Shown here one piece after another: positions 23,641 through 36,278 of a DNA stretch of 64,000 bases (positions are counted from its first letter, which is position 1; every line of letters begins with the position of its first letter). Source of the stretch: Phragmites australis (Eukaryota; Streptophyta; Magnoliopsida; Poales; Poaceae); NCBI RefSeq assembly GCF_958298935.1, contig NC_084927.1, positions 21,526,001 to 21,590,000 of the forward strand, in the 5' to 3' direction. Under the pieces are notes generated by a model. That model worked only from the letters and a program-made list of their open reading frames with translations. It did no database searches and was not told the DNA's origin. Both the position numbers and the translations under genes were made by a program.

Positions 23641-23965
23641 GAGAATGAATTATTTTCATAAAAAAGAATGCACAATCAAGATCTCATCGAATAAATGGAA
23701 GGAACTTTGTGGTGGACGAAACACCGGAGAACTTGTTATCTGAAGGTCTTGCCAGCATCGATTAAGATGTACTTGTGGGTTCCATCATCATGGGAATAGT
23801 CTATCAAGAGGGAGGTGTTCAGCCTGAAAGCAAACAGAACTTGTATTCACCTAAGCACTCGCAAGCTTATTTGGTAGAACTTTACAACCTGTGCGGTAAC
23901 CTTTTCTTTTCTTTACTTTTATGTGCACAGTGTGTCGCTATGAATAGTCAATAGATAAATAGTAT

Positions 23966-24135
23966 TTTTTTTTAAAGACGATAAAAAAAATACTTACCTA
24001 GCACTCCAAGCTGTCGTCCTTGGGCTCAATCTGCCGCGGCGGATGTGTATTTTTTTTTTAAAAAAGACGATAAAAAGATACTTACCTAGCACTCCAAGCT
24101 GTCCTCCTTGGGTTCAATCTGCCGCGGCGGATGTT
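23966..24135. repeat. Tandem duplication (about 88-bp period) containing splice-donor-like sequence
   Basis: Two adjacent copies share GACGATAAAAA...TACTTACCTAGCACTCCAAG and a following CAATCTGCCGCGGCGGATGT. On the minus strand each copy ends a GC-rich stretch with GTAAGTA, like an exon/intron border. They may be a duplicated upstream exon end of the metallo-hydrolase relic, but the translated residues could not be matched to that family. Confidence 0.5.
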
Positions 24136-25368
24136 CGGCCCACGTGCCCCTTCGTCGTTACGCCTGTAGTCTTGGACTACTGCTTCGCTACCCTGGGTTC
24201 CGCTACTTGCTACTCCCAGTCAGCATGTATGGTATTTCCTAGGTCGTTGGATCCATCAAAACTGAAAAAATTAAACTAAAAATCTATTCTCACCAAATTA
24301 AGTTAAAGAAAAAATTAAATAGTGACCCAAAACTACCCATTAGATACCCATTTGTATTCCTACTTCCCGCAGACTCGCAAAGTCGAGAGCTCCATGGGAT
24401 ACCACTCTAATAGTTGAACTCGATATAGCCCCACCGAAACACTTCGGGTGTGATTGGTTATCCGTACGAGTCTAGCTTGTATGGATCATATATGCAGGCT
24501 AAACAGAGTCATATTTGTTGAGAAGAAAAGTGTTTGGTTGGTTGTATCTGTCTGGATAGGCTGAGCTGAGATTAGGTTTGGTTGATCGAATCTGAGATCG
24601 TATGAGCGGATGCACGAATTGAAACATTGATCGTTTATATCCGTATGTAAATATTTTTTAACATTGACAAGTAGCCCTGCATGCATGAGCAGATACAAAC
24701 TTTGTATACGCTAAACTAGATTGCGAAGGAAAGCTCAAATCAGATCAACCAAACACGTTTATCTTCAAGATTATACGTATCTGTCGGAGCAAGTTGCTCC
24801 TGTGCAGACAACTAATCACAAGCTTCCTGTATCCATAGAAGAACCTTGAAAAGAACGAAGCCGAACGAAAATGAACATAAATGGTGGAATCACTGCAAAT
24901 CTGATAGAACTCGCGGTGTAGCAACAAATCTGGAACACAAACCAAGCAAGCAAAGGAGATTCTGAGAGCGACCATGGCAAAGTCTGAGGGGGCAGCTACC
25001 TTGCCTGCATGCGTGTGCTGCGTTCTACCCGATGCCGCAAGGAATGGTTGCATCAAGCTTGCAGGGGGGCTGGGAGATGAAATGAGCTAATGTGCAGTAG
25101 TCTGCTTTGATCCTAATGTGAGCAACGAGGAGTGCCTCCTTTCATGCTAGTAACCACTTTTGCAGTTTATTACTCCCAAGCAAGAGTGTTTGAAATATAG
25201 CCACCTGTATATATCGATTCAAATGGTCGATTGATGCCTGCCGATATCTAAGACACGGGGCTTGCGCGATTATCACCCGCCTTATTAAAATTGTGAACCA
25301 TATATGATAACTAGCTTACATACTCTCTGGTCCGGTGAGGGAGAAAAAGGAAAAATAAAAGCAAAACA

Positions 25369-25370
<2 letters not shown>
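24136..25370. other. Intergenic, possible decayed MITE
   Basis: Between about 24450 and 24755 the ends GTGTGATTGGTTA and TCAACCAAACAC are roughly inverse and could be a MITE. No target duplication was verified. No gene was recognised. Confidence 0.3.

Positions 25371-25449
<79 letters not shown>
25371..25449 (-). tRNA. trnL-UAG: tRNA-Leu (anticodon UAG)
   Basis: On the minus strand the 79-nt sequence starts GACAGTTTGGCCGAGTGG and ends AGCTGTC, giving a 7-bp acceptor stem with one G-T pair. The anticodon stem CCAGA/TCTGG encloses the loop TTTAGGC, anticodon TAG. A variable arm of class II type is present, and the T-arm contains GGTTCAAATCC (internal B box). The A-box region TGGCCGAGTGG is typical of nuclear tRNA-Leu. 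No CCA is encoded and no intron is seen. It reads CUA-type leucine codons. Confidence 0.9.
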
Positions 25450-26399
25450 GTTCTTGCACCTCTTTGTAAATAATACCGAGTTAGATTTCCTTGCCCACTT
25501 GACCCTGAAGGTCCAGCAAAGAGGAACTGCAGCCCGAGCAATCGACGATGCCAAGTTGAGAACGTACGTCCAGAGTCCATGCAACACAATCGCGTCTGAC
25601 GACTATCTTTTCTCCCATAAACTAGAATCTGATCCAATCATTAAACTGGCCCCTCCAATAATTGCCTAGACCAGGCCTTCTAATCTGGCGTAATTAAGAA
25701 TCAAGTGTAGGCAAAGACTATATGCGGAACCCACAGGATCCTAAAATTGGTCCAGCCGACATAGCAACTCTTTCAGTGTACCTTGCACATCTCAACCATT
25801 ATGTGTTATATATAACACAAATGTATCTCAAGGCATATTAGCTCCTTGCATCTTGAAGATTTATTTTCGCATCTCTTTCTTCTGACTTTCTCGTTATCTT
25901 GATGATCAGAACAACTATAATAGGTGTGCCTTTTAACTTGTGTGTTTCTCTTCTATGCACCAGAGCTCTATTTTCTTCTCTTTCAAGCACAAGAGGACCG
26001 GCCAGGCGAAACTAAAACAGAGACATTATTGAACATAAATATCAAAATAGTTATATATCAATTGTAAATACAATATTTTGGGTATTATTTTTTTTTGTCA
26101 ATGTCTACTTTCGGTGACTCTATCAACTTGTTTCTTTTTTATTTCCTTTTTCGTTACTAGATACATGCTTTCTAAATGTCATGTTATCACATAATAATAA
26201 TTGGGTACAAACAATCCTAAAAAATAAAATAAAAAAGTCATCAACAGTTGACAACTAGTACATAACTGTAAAAGAATCGAATCAAATAAATTAAATCATC
26301 CGGTTAGGAATTAACCCTAAATTAGATTGAGCATAGGGACCATATCTGCTGGCGATCAGGGGGAGAAGAGGGAAAAGGAACGAGCGAACAATAGCTTAC
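25450..26399. other. Intergenic, nothing recognised
   Basis: AT-rich DNA between the tRNA and an orphan exon candidate. No exon with protein similarity was recognised. Confidence 0.35.
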
Positions 26400-26607
26400 C
26401 GCAATCGAGGTTGGGGATTAGGCCTTCGTCAATTTTGGATGATAGATCTTGAGCTTCGAGAGGAGAAAGATTGGGTGAGTTGTTGCAGACGCATCGTTTT
26501 GGACGGAGACACAGAGAGATCGAGATGAGGGAGGGGAATGGGCAAAGATCGTGATTGTTGCTGCTGCTGGGAATTAGGATCGGTTTGACTGAGATCGATG
26601 ATGACAT
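26400..26607 (-). CDS. Orphan first-exon candidate, unknown protein
   Basis: On the minus strand an ATG at 26607 opens a 69-codon stretch beginning MSSSISVKPILIPSSSNN. It is serine- and proline-rich and resembles an organelle transit peptide in composition, and it ends at a good donor (GCG/GTAAGC at 26399). No downstream exons were recognised between here and the tRNA, so this is either a truncated gene or a chance exon. Function unknown. Confidence 0.25.
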
Positions 26608-28716
26608 GACTACAGTACTGTACGATCAGGTTTGTGCACGATGCTTCATTAATTTGGAAACAATCCATCATCCATGGTTTGGGTAGATTAAGTTACTAGG
26701 TAATGTAACGTTGAGCCTTAATCTATTTGTAGATTTGGAGACTCACTTAGACTTGGTTGCTACTTGTTAGTAGACTGTGCAACGTATAAACTTAGACTGG
26801 ATTGATAGGTAGCAGGATATGCCGATACATATGCATACCTAGTTAGGCCCCCTGGATTTTGGGGTGCCAGGGTGGTCGCCCCGCCCGCATGCCCTGCCTC
26901 AGGGCCGACCCTGTGCACAACAACTCTAGTTTTCAGTCTTGTTCTTGTTCTTTCACCCACACGAATTTGATCTCTACTGAGCTACCCCTTTAGTGCCCGC
27001 TCTCTCATGCAAAGTCCTCAAGCAAGGGCTCATATTTATAGGAGTGATGAAGACTTAATGATTAATAATTAAAGATTTATTGGAGATACGGTATATCTTG
27101 AAAATATATTACTATCGTACACATGTCCTTTATCCGATACGATAAGTTTCATAACCATTATGATATAAATAAGACATGTGTCAATATCGTAGATAATTCA
27201 TCATGTTATAGATGAAAACTATCCCTATATTAAGAAAGAGTCCTCTAGATATGTGAAAGCAATACAATTTGAATATATTATACTCGTAGATTCTAAGTAT
27301 GGTATGACTCCTCGACCTAGCAACATAACGAGGGGATGGGTATGTCCAAGCTGGAGGATCAAGACAAGCCAAAAGCTAGACAAGTAATACGAAGCAAGCC
27401 TAGTCAGATAGAAGTATAAATAACCAATTGAGATTTACAGTGGATTTGAACCACTATTAGATTTATCTGACAAGAATTTCAGGACTTAAAGCAAGAAAGA
27501 ACTTATCGAGATCTTTAGGATTAGATCTAGACACATCTCTATTGTAAATCTTTTCCTAAGATTAATAAAAGCATAATAGGACATAGAGATATTATTCTAA
27601 GAGAGACTTGAACCTGTATAAAATATTATATCATCCTCTTTGATATGAACAATTGATGATCAGGTATCCATGTTAGGGTACGGGTAGGCTACGCTAGTAT
27701 AAATCAAATTTTTCTACCGTATTCAACCAGAAAACCATACGAGCAAAGGTTCATAGATTATTATTACTAGACGCACAGGACAGCGAAAAAAGAGTTGGAG
27801 CATTCCAGTCCACACATCGCGCACGTCAGTGTAAAGTAAGTAGTCAATCTTATCACAAACCAAACGTCTTGTCATCGTGTCCTCATCACCGATCATCACT
27901 ACATCAACAGCAACAACACATCTACGGTATTCACATGTATATCTCTCCTGTTAACGAGGTGGCCAGAGATATCTCTCATGTTATCTTAGAGAGGCAAATT
28001 CTATTTTGATCATAGTATAAATAAAAAGCTTCACGAACAATTCACGCACTTGTTAATTAATATAAATGATAATTATATATGTAGTAGAATAACATATTAT
28101 TCTAAACATAGGCGTGATATAATAATCACTACTATTGTCTCTAGAACACATCACTAATAATCTTTACTTTAAATAAATATTTGTATAATAAGAAGGTCGG
28201 TAGCTAGCTAGCAGTGCCAATCAAGAAAGCAGAGAGTAAAATCTTGTGACACGCTATGACTCCAAGTTAATGCATGCATCCTGGATGTCTTACTGCCGAA
28301 GGTAAAGAATCAAGTGGCAGTCCAAAGTTCCTGACAGAAGGTAATGTTTTCGCATTCAAATTTTTTAATCTATTCATTCAATATTTCCCTTTTTATTTAC
28401 CCTGTGCATGTGTAGGCGTCTAGCTATGTGAATGCATCGATCATTCATATACTTACCCATCCATATGTGCGTGCAGTAGTATCTCCATTGCATGGTCACT
28501 ACTTCATGACCAAGGCAATAGCTCCTGGCACGTGCCAAGACCTTCGGTACATGCAACCATGCACTTTCATTCAAGCCTCACACAAGCTTGCTTAGCACTA
28601 GTGCATGTTCTTAAGTCACACACAATATTGTCTCAATTATTTGTGTTTGAAGAGGGAGAAGAGGGTATATTTTTGATCCATGATTCTTAATCCTTTAGTC
28701 TAAGCAATCATCACAC
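26608..28716. other. Intergenic, nothing recognised
   Basis: AT-rich sequence with short CATG-rich stretches. No gene or paired element termini were identified. Confidence 0.35.
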
Positions 28717-28721
28717 ATAGA

Positions 28722-30094
28722 TGTTGAGAAAAAAAACGTGAATTTTAATGTTTTTGGGCTTTTCCTCTTTGTTGGTTTTGCTGGCTTGTTTGTCTCTATG
28801 TGGCCCAAGCCCATGATGAAAGAGCATAAATCATCAACTCGGCTAGGGAAAGAGCAGAGAACAAGGGGAGAGGAGGACTCGTAGAAGCCATTGGAGCAGC
28901 GATGGCGCAACTGTCTCCGGTTCCTTCGGGATCATGGAGCTGGAGGGTGTGGTCATTGCTCCCAAATGAGGTCGGCTCCTTCTCCCTCGAGAGAGTAGAG
29001 GAAAACCCCTTTCCCCCCTCCATTTTGCTTACTTTTCTCCTCTTTCATTTTGGTCATCACCTTTGATCTGGAGTCACGCTCGGCTTTGGTGATTCGGTGA
29101 TTGAAAGGATTAGGTGTAGAAGTCATGTGTTGGTGTAGATCGGAGATGTATGTGTCGAGGCTTGCCCGCACGCGCCGACGCGCTGCGGTGAGGCTCTGTA
29201 TATCCGTCTTCCTCGCCGATGACAACGATGGCGAATTGGATTTCTAGGACAACGACTTATTTGCCATGTCTTGCCTCGATTGATTTTGTTTTTTAGCGAA
29301 TTTCTCTGTGAGTATAGCTCCTTCTCTTCTATGTTCAAAACAGTATGGTTACATATGTGTTAATGCTCGATGATAAATTAATATATTTATATTGGACAAT
29401 TTACTGAGTACACTAGTTTATACCTACGAGTTTCTAGTTTTGTGATATGTGCGGGAACCCCTGGTGATGTTGGCTGGTGGTTCTCTTTGATCTGTACTTA
29501 TATGCCTAGACACAATTCTTGTGTTGGCTCTCTAGTTGGTTACTTGTTGTGATTTTGATCTCTGGATTATGTGTTTTTGTTAGTTCAGAGATTGCTTATG
29601 ATAATTGAATCTGGATAAAGAATTTGATTCAGCTTATTTGTTAGTGTCAGTACTTGATTTGGATCATGTTGTTCATTCTCTATTTTTTGTCTCGGCGGCA
29701 TTTTTCTAGTTCTGTTCAGAATAGGTGCACTCTCTTGAATGGTACAATAGCATGATCCATGATGATTTTGATTGTTTTGAGAATTGAATCAAGGTTCTGG
29801 TAACTTGTTAAAGACTTAGTCAATTGTCCAAACAATGATGTTTTCAATTAAACAATTAGGGAGGCAGGACTTTGATTGTCCTGGTGCCAATTATTATACT
29901 TTCACTGAGAGCAATTTCACAAAAGAAACATATTTGTCGTTCGGTTCATGTTCTGCACATGATATATGGTATTGTTGTTCCAAAATTACTGTTATTATGC
30001 CCCATATTCATGTGTAAGGAATTCTTTTGTTATGCTTTTGTATTTTTACATGTGGAATAATATCTATGCTCATATTATCGTATTATTTTCAACA
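28722..30094 (+). repeat. 5' LTR of the old Copia-type element
   Basis: 1373 bp, TG...CA ends. Short open frames inside (for example 28796-29225 minus) recur at matching LTR positions and have no domain, so they are not listed as genes. Confidence 0.88.
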
Positions 30095-30120
30095 ATTCAG
30101 AAATCCAATTTGCTTATGAT

Positions 30121-31805
30121 ATGGCTAGTTCTAGCTTTTCTACCCTACCACCGTCATCCTCGGATGTGATTAAACCTGAAAACTTCAATGGAACTAGCTT
30201 TAAGCATTGGCAGGCCTGAACGAGGCTATGGTTGATGGTGCTCAAACTTATATGGGTCCTCACCAAAGAGCCGCTCGTCCCTCCGGGGGAAGCTGTGCAA
30301 GATGAGATCGAAAAAACGCATCTCGACGCGTTAAGGACCCGTTGGGATAAGGCTAAAGGCTAATGCTTCAGCCCTAGCATATCTCTTGGTTGTCCTATCG
30401 AGCGGGCTCTTCGACGTCTATGTGAGGTTTAGGAAAGCACAGAAGATGTGGTCGGAGATGAATGACAAGTATGCTGAAAGCGACATCGATAATGAGTCCT
30501 TCATGGTGGCCAGTTACCTAAACTTTCTTATGGGAGATGGCAGATCAGTCATGGAATAAATTCATAAGTTGCAGCTGATTGTGCGAGACTTAGGGCAGTA
30601 TGGTTGTATCCTCCCTGATAATTTTCAGGCTGATGCCATCCTAGCTATGCTGTCCACTTCTTGGCATGATGTTGTCACTACGCGTCGGCACTTATAGCAG
30701 TGTCTGACTCTTGATGAGCTCATCACTGCTATAAATGTCGATGAGAAGTCTAAGGCAGGCTATGGTGGGGTTAAGGCGCCCACTCATGCTAATCTTATCG
30801 GGCACAAGAACCATCATGGGAGGAATGTGAAGAAAGAGAAAACAAAATCTAGAACTTCAGGATAGAAGGCTAATGCGACGGCCGGTGAAATCGGCAAAGG
30901 TGACTCCACTAGTGGGGCACAAATGTTGGATCCGTACTGATGAGAAACGGAGTCTTGGCAGCAGTACGTGGAGTAGGACAAGTGATCCTGAAGTTGACTC
31001 CTGACAAGATTTTTGTCCTTAAGGACATGCTGTTTGTGCCTGCCATGACCCGTAATCTAATCAGTGGATCAATGTTGTGCTGGCAAGAAATAAAGTTAGT
31101 TTTTCAGTCAAATAAAGTAGTGTTGACCAGATGTGGATCATTTATAGGAAAAGACTATGATTACGGAGGCATGTTCCATATTTTTATTCTTGACAGTTCT
31201 ACAAACATTTTTCTACTCTTCATATTGTAGTAATAACATTGATATTTGGCATTCTCATCATTGTCATATTAATAATAAAGCAATAGTATGTTTGAGCAAG
31301 ATGCATCTTATTCCCTCATATAATTATGACAAGGGTCATAAGTGCGAGGTGTGTGTGCAAGCCCAGCATCCTCGCAAACCATTTCACTCGGTTGAGGAGA
31401 GAAACACCACACCACTTGAGCTGATCCATTCTGGCCTTTATGAGATGAAGGGAATAATATCAAAGGGTGACAAAAGATACTTCTTTACTCTTATAGATGA
31501 TGCTACTAGGTTTTGCTATATATTTGTTTAGAACAAAAGATGAAGCATTAGAATATTTTAAGATCTATAAGGCCGAGGTGGAAAATCAATTGGGGAAGAC
31601 AATAAAGAGACTGAGATCTAACAGAAGTGAGGAATATATTTCTAGGGATTTCTTCAAGTTCTGTGAAGAAAATAACATAATCTACGAGTTCACGCCACCT
31701 TATTCACCACAGGCCAACGGAGTAGCCGAGAGAAAGAATCGAATGATTTGCCGAACTTTTAAGAATAGAATTTATTCAAATCCTGTATATCAGATAACTT
31801 TATAA
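30121..31805 (+). pseudogene. Remnant Copia gag and integrase
   Basis: The frame begins MASSSFSTLPPSSSDVIKP..NFNGTSFKHWQA, a Copia gag start, then meets TGA where arginine CGA is expected. Further gag (TKEPLVPPGEAVQDEIEK) follows in other frames with stops. At 30940-31230 comes the protease/pre-integrase junction (FVLKDMLFVPAMTRNLIS). At 31230-31531 there is a zinc-motif region (WHSHHCH..., CEVCVQAQ) and the start of the integrase core (FTLIDDATRF). At 31530-31780 the rest of the core is seen (YSPQANGVAERKNR). Coding stops at about 31800, where the 3' part of pol has been deleted. Confidence 0.85.
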
Positions 31806-31862
31806 ATTTACTCAAATCCTGTATATCAAACCGATAACTACAACATTAAATTTGGTGAGGAT

Positions 31863-33240
31863 TGTTGAGAAAAAAACATGAATTTTAATGTTTTTGGGCT
31901 TTTCCTTTTTGCTAGTTTTGCTGGCCCGTTTGTCTCTGTGTGGCTCAAGCCCATGATGGAAGAGCATAAATCATCAACTCGGCTAGGGCAAGAGCAGAGG
32001 AGAAGAGGAGAGGAGGATTGACGGAGGCCATTGGAGTTGCAATGGTGCAACCGTCTCCGCTTCCCTCGGGATCATGGGTCTGGAGGGCGTGGCCGTCACT
32101 CTCAGATGAGGTCGGCTCCTTCTCCCTGGAGAGAGTAGAGAAAACCCCCTTCCCCCCCCCCCCCCCCTCTATTTTGCTTACTTTTCTCCTCTTTGATTTT
32201 GGTCATTACCTCTGATCTGGAGTCGCGCTCGGCTTTGTTGATTCGGTGATTGAAAGGATTGAGTGGAGAAGTCCTGTGTTGGTGCAGATCGGAGTTGTAT
32301 GTGCCGAGGCTCGCCCGCACCCGCCGACACGGTGCAGTGAGGCTCTATATCTCTGTCTTCCTCGCTGACGGCAATGACAACGAATTGGATTTCTAGGACA
32401 ACGACTTATTTGTTGTGCCTTGCCTTGATTGATTTTGTCTTTTAGTGGATTTCTCTGTGAGTATAGCTCCTCCTCTTCTATGTTCTGAACAGTATGGTTA
32501 CATGTGTGTTAATGCTCGATGATGAATTGATATAATGAGATTGGATAATTTACTGAGTACACTAGTTTATACCTGTGAGTTTCTAGTTATGTGATATGTA
32601 CGGTAACCCTAGGTGATGTTGGCTGGTGGTTCTCTCTGATCTATACTTATATGCCTAGACATAATTCTTGTGTTGGTTCTCCAGTGGGTTACTTGCTGTG
32701 ATTTTGATTCTTAGATTATGTGTTGCTGTTAGTTAAGAGATTGCTTATGATAATTGAATCTGGACAAAGAATTTTATTCACCTTATTTGTTAGTGTCAGT
32801 ACTTGATTTGGATTCTGTTGTTCATTCTCTATTTTTGTCTCGACAGTATTTTTCTAGTTCTGTTCAGAATAGGTGCACTCTCTTGAATGGTACAACAACA
32901 TGATCCATGATGATTTTGATTGATTTGAAAACTGAATTTAGGTTCTGGTAACTTGTTGAAGACTTGGTCAATTGTACAGTTTGTGATGTTTTCAATTGAA
33001 CAATTAGGGGTAGGATCTTGATTGTCCTGTGACCAATTGTTATACTTTTACTAAGAGTAATTTCATATAAAAATATATTTGTTGTTCAATTCATGTTCTG
33101 CACATGATATATGACACTGTTGTTCCAGAATTACTGTTATTCTACTCTATATTCCTGTGTAAGGAATTCTTTTATTATGCTCTTGTATTTTTTACATGTG
33201 AAATAATATCTATACTCGTATTATCACATTATTTTCAACA
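31863..33240 (+). repeat. 3' LTR of the old Copia-type element
   Basis: 1378 bp, directly followed by the ATAGA target duplication. It contains a poly-C tract near 32151-32166 that is expanded relative to the other LTR. Confidence 0.88.
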
Positions 33241-33245
33241 ATAGA

Positions 33246-33486
33246 CACATAGACTATTTATATAAGAATCAATTTCATATATTTACATGGACCACTTTTG
33301 GTTAAGTAATTGTAACATCAAGTACATCTCTAACCCTATTAGTCGGTAGGTGGCAAGAGCAGGATTTGCACGAGATCAGCACGGCAAATAATGCATCACA
33401 GCTATTAGCCACCCTGCCGTACGCGTAGCGCAACGTTCTTGGCGGGCAGGCGATCTGGGGGCATCGCAACCTGACGCTGATGTCTC
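33246..33486. other. Spacer between elements, nothing recognised
   Basis: Short sequence between the Copia-type element and the foldback element. No feature was recognised. Confidence 0.4.
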
Positions 33487-34230
33487 GGAGAAAATCTACT
33501 ATTTGCCATCGAATAACTACTGATTCTACAATCCGTCATCGAATAAATTCTATTTACTTATATACCATCGAATAAATGTTTCAGTTCCTTATATACCATT
33601 GGCTTCCGATACTACCCTCCGCTGCACTGTTCATGAACAGTATGAACAGTCCCCGTGAATAAAAAAAGTCACAAAAAATATGTCGATTTTTGTGCACGCT
33701 CTATAATTCATAATCAACCCGTTTTAACTGTATTCACTAAAAATACTGTATAAAATTCAAACTAAAATTCTTCAAAATGTACTACTTTTTGTAACTTCTT
33801 ACAATTTTTAAGCCTCATAAAAATTTACAAAAAATCTGAGAAAATTTACTAATATTCCTCTAATATGATGTAATAATTTCTAAAATTATCTCCCGCGGTG
33901 AAAAAAATTAGTTCTTTGTAATGCACAGTATTACAAAAGTAGCTCATTTTGAGAAATTTTAGTTTAAATTTTACACAGTATTTTTAGGTGAATACAGTTA
34001 AAATGGGTTGATTATGAATTATAGAACGTGCACAAAAATTGACATATTTTTTTGACTTTTTTATTCTCGGGGGGTACTGTTCATGAACAGTATAGCGGAG
34101 GGTAGTATCGGAAGCCGATGGCATATAAGGAACTGAAACATTTATTCGATGGTACAGAAGTAAATATAATTTATTCGATGGCGGATTGTAGAATCAATAG
34201 TTATTCAATGGTGAATTGTAGATTTTCTCC
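33487..34230. mobile_element. Foldback-type element with about 300-bp inverted arms
   Basis: The arm at about 33487-33785 is repeated in inverse at about 33932-34230, from GGAGAAAATCTAC at the outer ends inward. Shared landmarks are CCATCGAATAA, CCGATACTACCCTCCGC, CTGTTCATGAACAGTA, GTGCACGTTCTATAATTCAT-type and AAAATACTGTGTAAAAT-type motifs. The central spacer is about 150 bp and AT-rich. No coding capacity. Flanking duplication not resolved. Consistent with a long-TIR MITE or a Mutator-like foldback. Confidence 0.85.
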
Positions 34231-36270
34231 TCTGCATTCTGCAGCACTCAGCCGCTGCTTCCTGTGCTTTGGTAGCATGTGATTATTTGATGTGATTATT
34301 TGTTTAATCCATCACTTAACCATGCCATCCATTAGATCGAGACACGTTAATCAGTATTGGAGATTAATTAGCACGAAAGGTTACACGGCCCCGAGATCGT
34401 ATTAGGCACGGTGGAGTTATTGGCTTGAACCACCTGCAATGAAATAACAATATGATTGGAACATTTGTCTTTGTCATTCACACACAAGTTTCCAAACTGC
34501 ACGTTATGCTCGGGTAATGATATGATATTGCATAATTATTTCGTTGGTGAAGTACACGTAAATACATGGCGCAGTTTTAGTGAGATGCAATGCAAGTAAG
34601 GCCATAAACCTCACTTTCGAACGAATTCGTCTTCCCAGGACCGAGCAAAGACTGTGTATCAATTAATAAACAAAGAGCAAGAACGGCGTACGGAAACGTG
34701 TTTTATAGGAGCTGACGTGGCACATCTGTTAGAGTTTGGGCTTTGGGCCTAAACCGAAAATTTATCACTAAATCTCAAAGTTCAGTTAATTCATACCGAA
34801 ATAGCATGTGAGATTTTGCAACAGAATCAGTTATAGGGGAGAAACTCAAATTTAAAGTGACTTCTGGGGTGTTTATGCAATTTTCCCTTCCACTTACTCT
34901 AACTTATATTGGGAGTTTTTCTCCATGGCGCTGTAATCACGTTTCCACTGCGCTACCCAACATATCGAAGGGGGCCTGTCAGGCAACCCGTCAGTGGAAA
35001 AGTGAGCTCAGCCACGAGAGGGGCCGCCCGAACCAACCTCGTCACGGCTACACTACACGTGCGCGTTCACAGTGCCTGGACGGCCAGGGTCCAGGCTCAA
35101 TGGACCGACCGTCTCTGGAGCCCTGAAGGTGATATCAGCCGTCCAAGCCTGGTCGAACGGCGGAGCACGACCTGTCGCAGCGGCGCGGCCTGGCCCAGCG
35201 AGGCTGGGAGGTCCCCCAGGAATCACAGCGCCCGCTACACGTCCCTCCGCGGCGGGGACCCCCGGACAGCGAAGCATGACGCGGCCTCGGTAGAGTGCGG
35301 GGACAAGTGAACAGGACTTGGGAGAAAAAAAGATCGGATCCGGCGTATTTTATCCGCGGAGGCAGCGTTAGATCCACCCAATTCCTCGCTCCACCATCAT
35401 TTGCTTTTCCTTCCCCGCTTCCCGTGTCATTATAAGAAAACAATCAAATAGGTAGAGTAGGATCCTTTCTTATAGCTTGTTGACGTAAATAAGTATTTAA
35501 TAGATAATTCTAAATTATAACTTAGTTTATTTTTTAACTTAAGCAGACCAGAGTGAATCTTTAGTTAATTTTTAAGTTTTGAATCGACTTAATGATAAAA
35601 AAATATAAAACTTACATCCTAAGTACTAACAAAACCCATAATCCTATTTAGCGAAGAGCCTAAAACTACATGTTGTTTTTATAGTCATGTTCTAAATGGA
35701 GGTTATTTGTGTGGTGTCTCTCTTCCCCTTTGCTGTTTTGTTTGTGCTAGCAGTTAACTAATATCTATTCCGGATGCTAAGAGGTGTTAGCTGAGATAAG
35801 ACTAGTGGATAGCAACGATATAAGTCATTTGTGTCGTCGCTTTAATTCTCACTAGCTACAACCTTGAAGATCGTGTTAAAACCATAGACTATTTAGTTGA
35901 GAAACTCATCTCTCCCCTAAAAAGAAACCTCTAATTTGATGTGAAATAGCTCAAACCTACTAATAATAGACCGTTGTTAGCACGCTTATAAACAATGTAT
36001 TTGAATCTTAATTGGATCAAAGCTCTACTAATAGTCTAAGGTCATTCTTTATCTCATTTTTACTACTCAAACCCACTAAGCATTTAAAAAAATGGTTATT
36101 ATATTTATCGTATTAGACTCAATCACATTTGAGTAAACTATATAGACAACATCACTTGTAACTTTTAAGGAAGCTTTCATCTCCATTCTGAAAAAACTCA
36201 CGGATAATCCTCTTTTTCCCTAATATACTAACCCTCGAGCCACCGCACGGCCAATTTCGCACCTCCGTTA
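34231..36270. other. Intergenic, GC-rich island without recognised gene
   Basis: AT-rich except a GC-rich island at about 34930-35420 with open frames on both strands (for example 34909-35310 plus). None shows a domain or splice structure. No function assigned. Confidence 0.35.
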
Positions 36271-36278
36271 CCCACAAA

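Larger units (their letters stand above)
18103..23823 (-). pseudogene. Metallo-beta-lactamase-fold hydrolase relic, interrupted by a Copia element
   Basis: Two exons of a conserved plant metallo-hydrolase (At1g30300-like, from memory of the family) are visible on the minus strand. The upstream exon (about 23823-23688) encodes LNTSLLIDYSHDDGTHKYI..DAGKTFR, then TAA at 23736-23738 where the family has glutamate, then QVLRCFVHHKVPS. The downstream exon (18318 to about 18103) begins after a CAG acceptor with IILTHDHADAVLGLDDVW. It contains the metal-binding HxHxD-type motif and resumes with SVAARFPYL after an inserted, unrelated stretch. A complete Copia retrotransposon (18397-23640) occupies the intron between them. 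The N-terminal exons and the C-terminal half of the enzyme were not found. It cannot make a functional enzyme. Confidence 0.7.
28722..33240 (+). mobile_element. Old, internally deleted Copia-type LTR element
   Basis: Direct repeats 28722-30094 and 31863-33240 both begin TGTTGAGAAAAAAA and end TTTTCAACA. They are flanked by the exact 5-bp duplication ATAGA (28717-28721 and 33241-33245). The LTRs differ at many positions and by indels, so the insertion is old. The 1.77-kb interior is shorter than needed for gag-pol. It keeps gag and part of integrase but lacks reverse transcriptase and RNase H. The long LTRs (about 1.37 kb) are nearly as long as the interior. No canonical initiator-Met primer site follows the 5' LTR. 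Confidence 0.9.

Noticed and set aside
28796..29338. Minus-strand open frames in the LTR and their near copies at 31838-32320
   Set aside because: They lie in both LTRs at matching positions, with no domain or splice structure, so they are LTR shadows.
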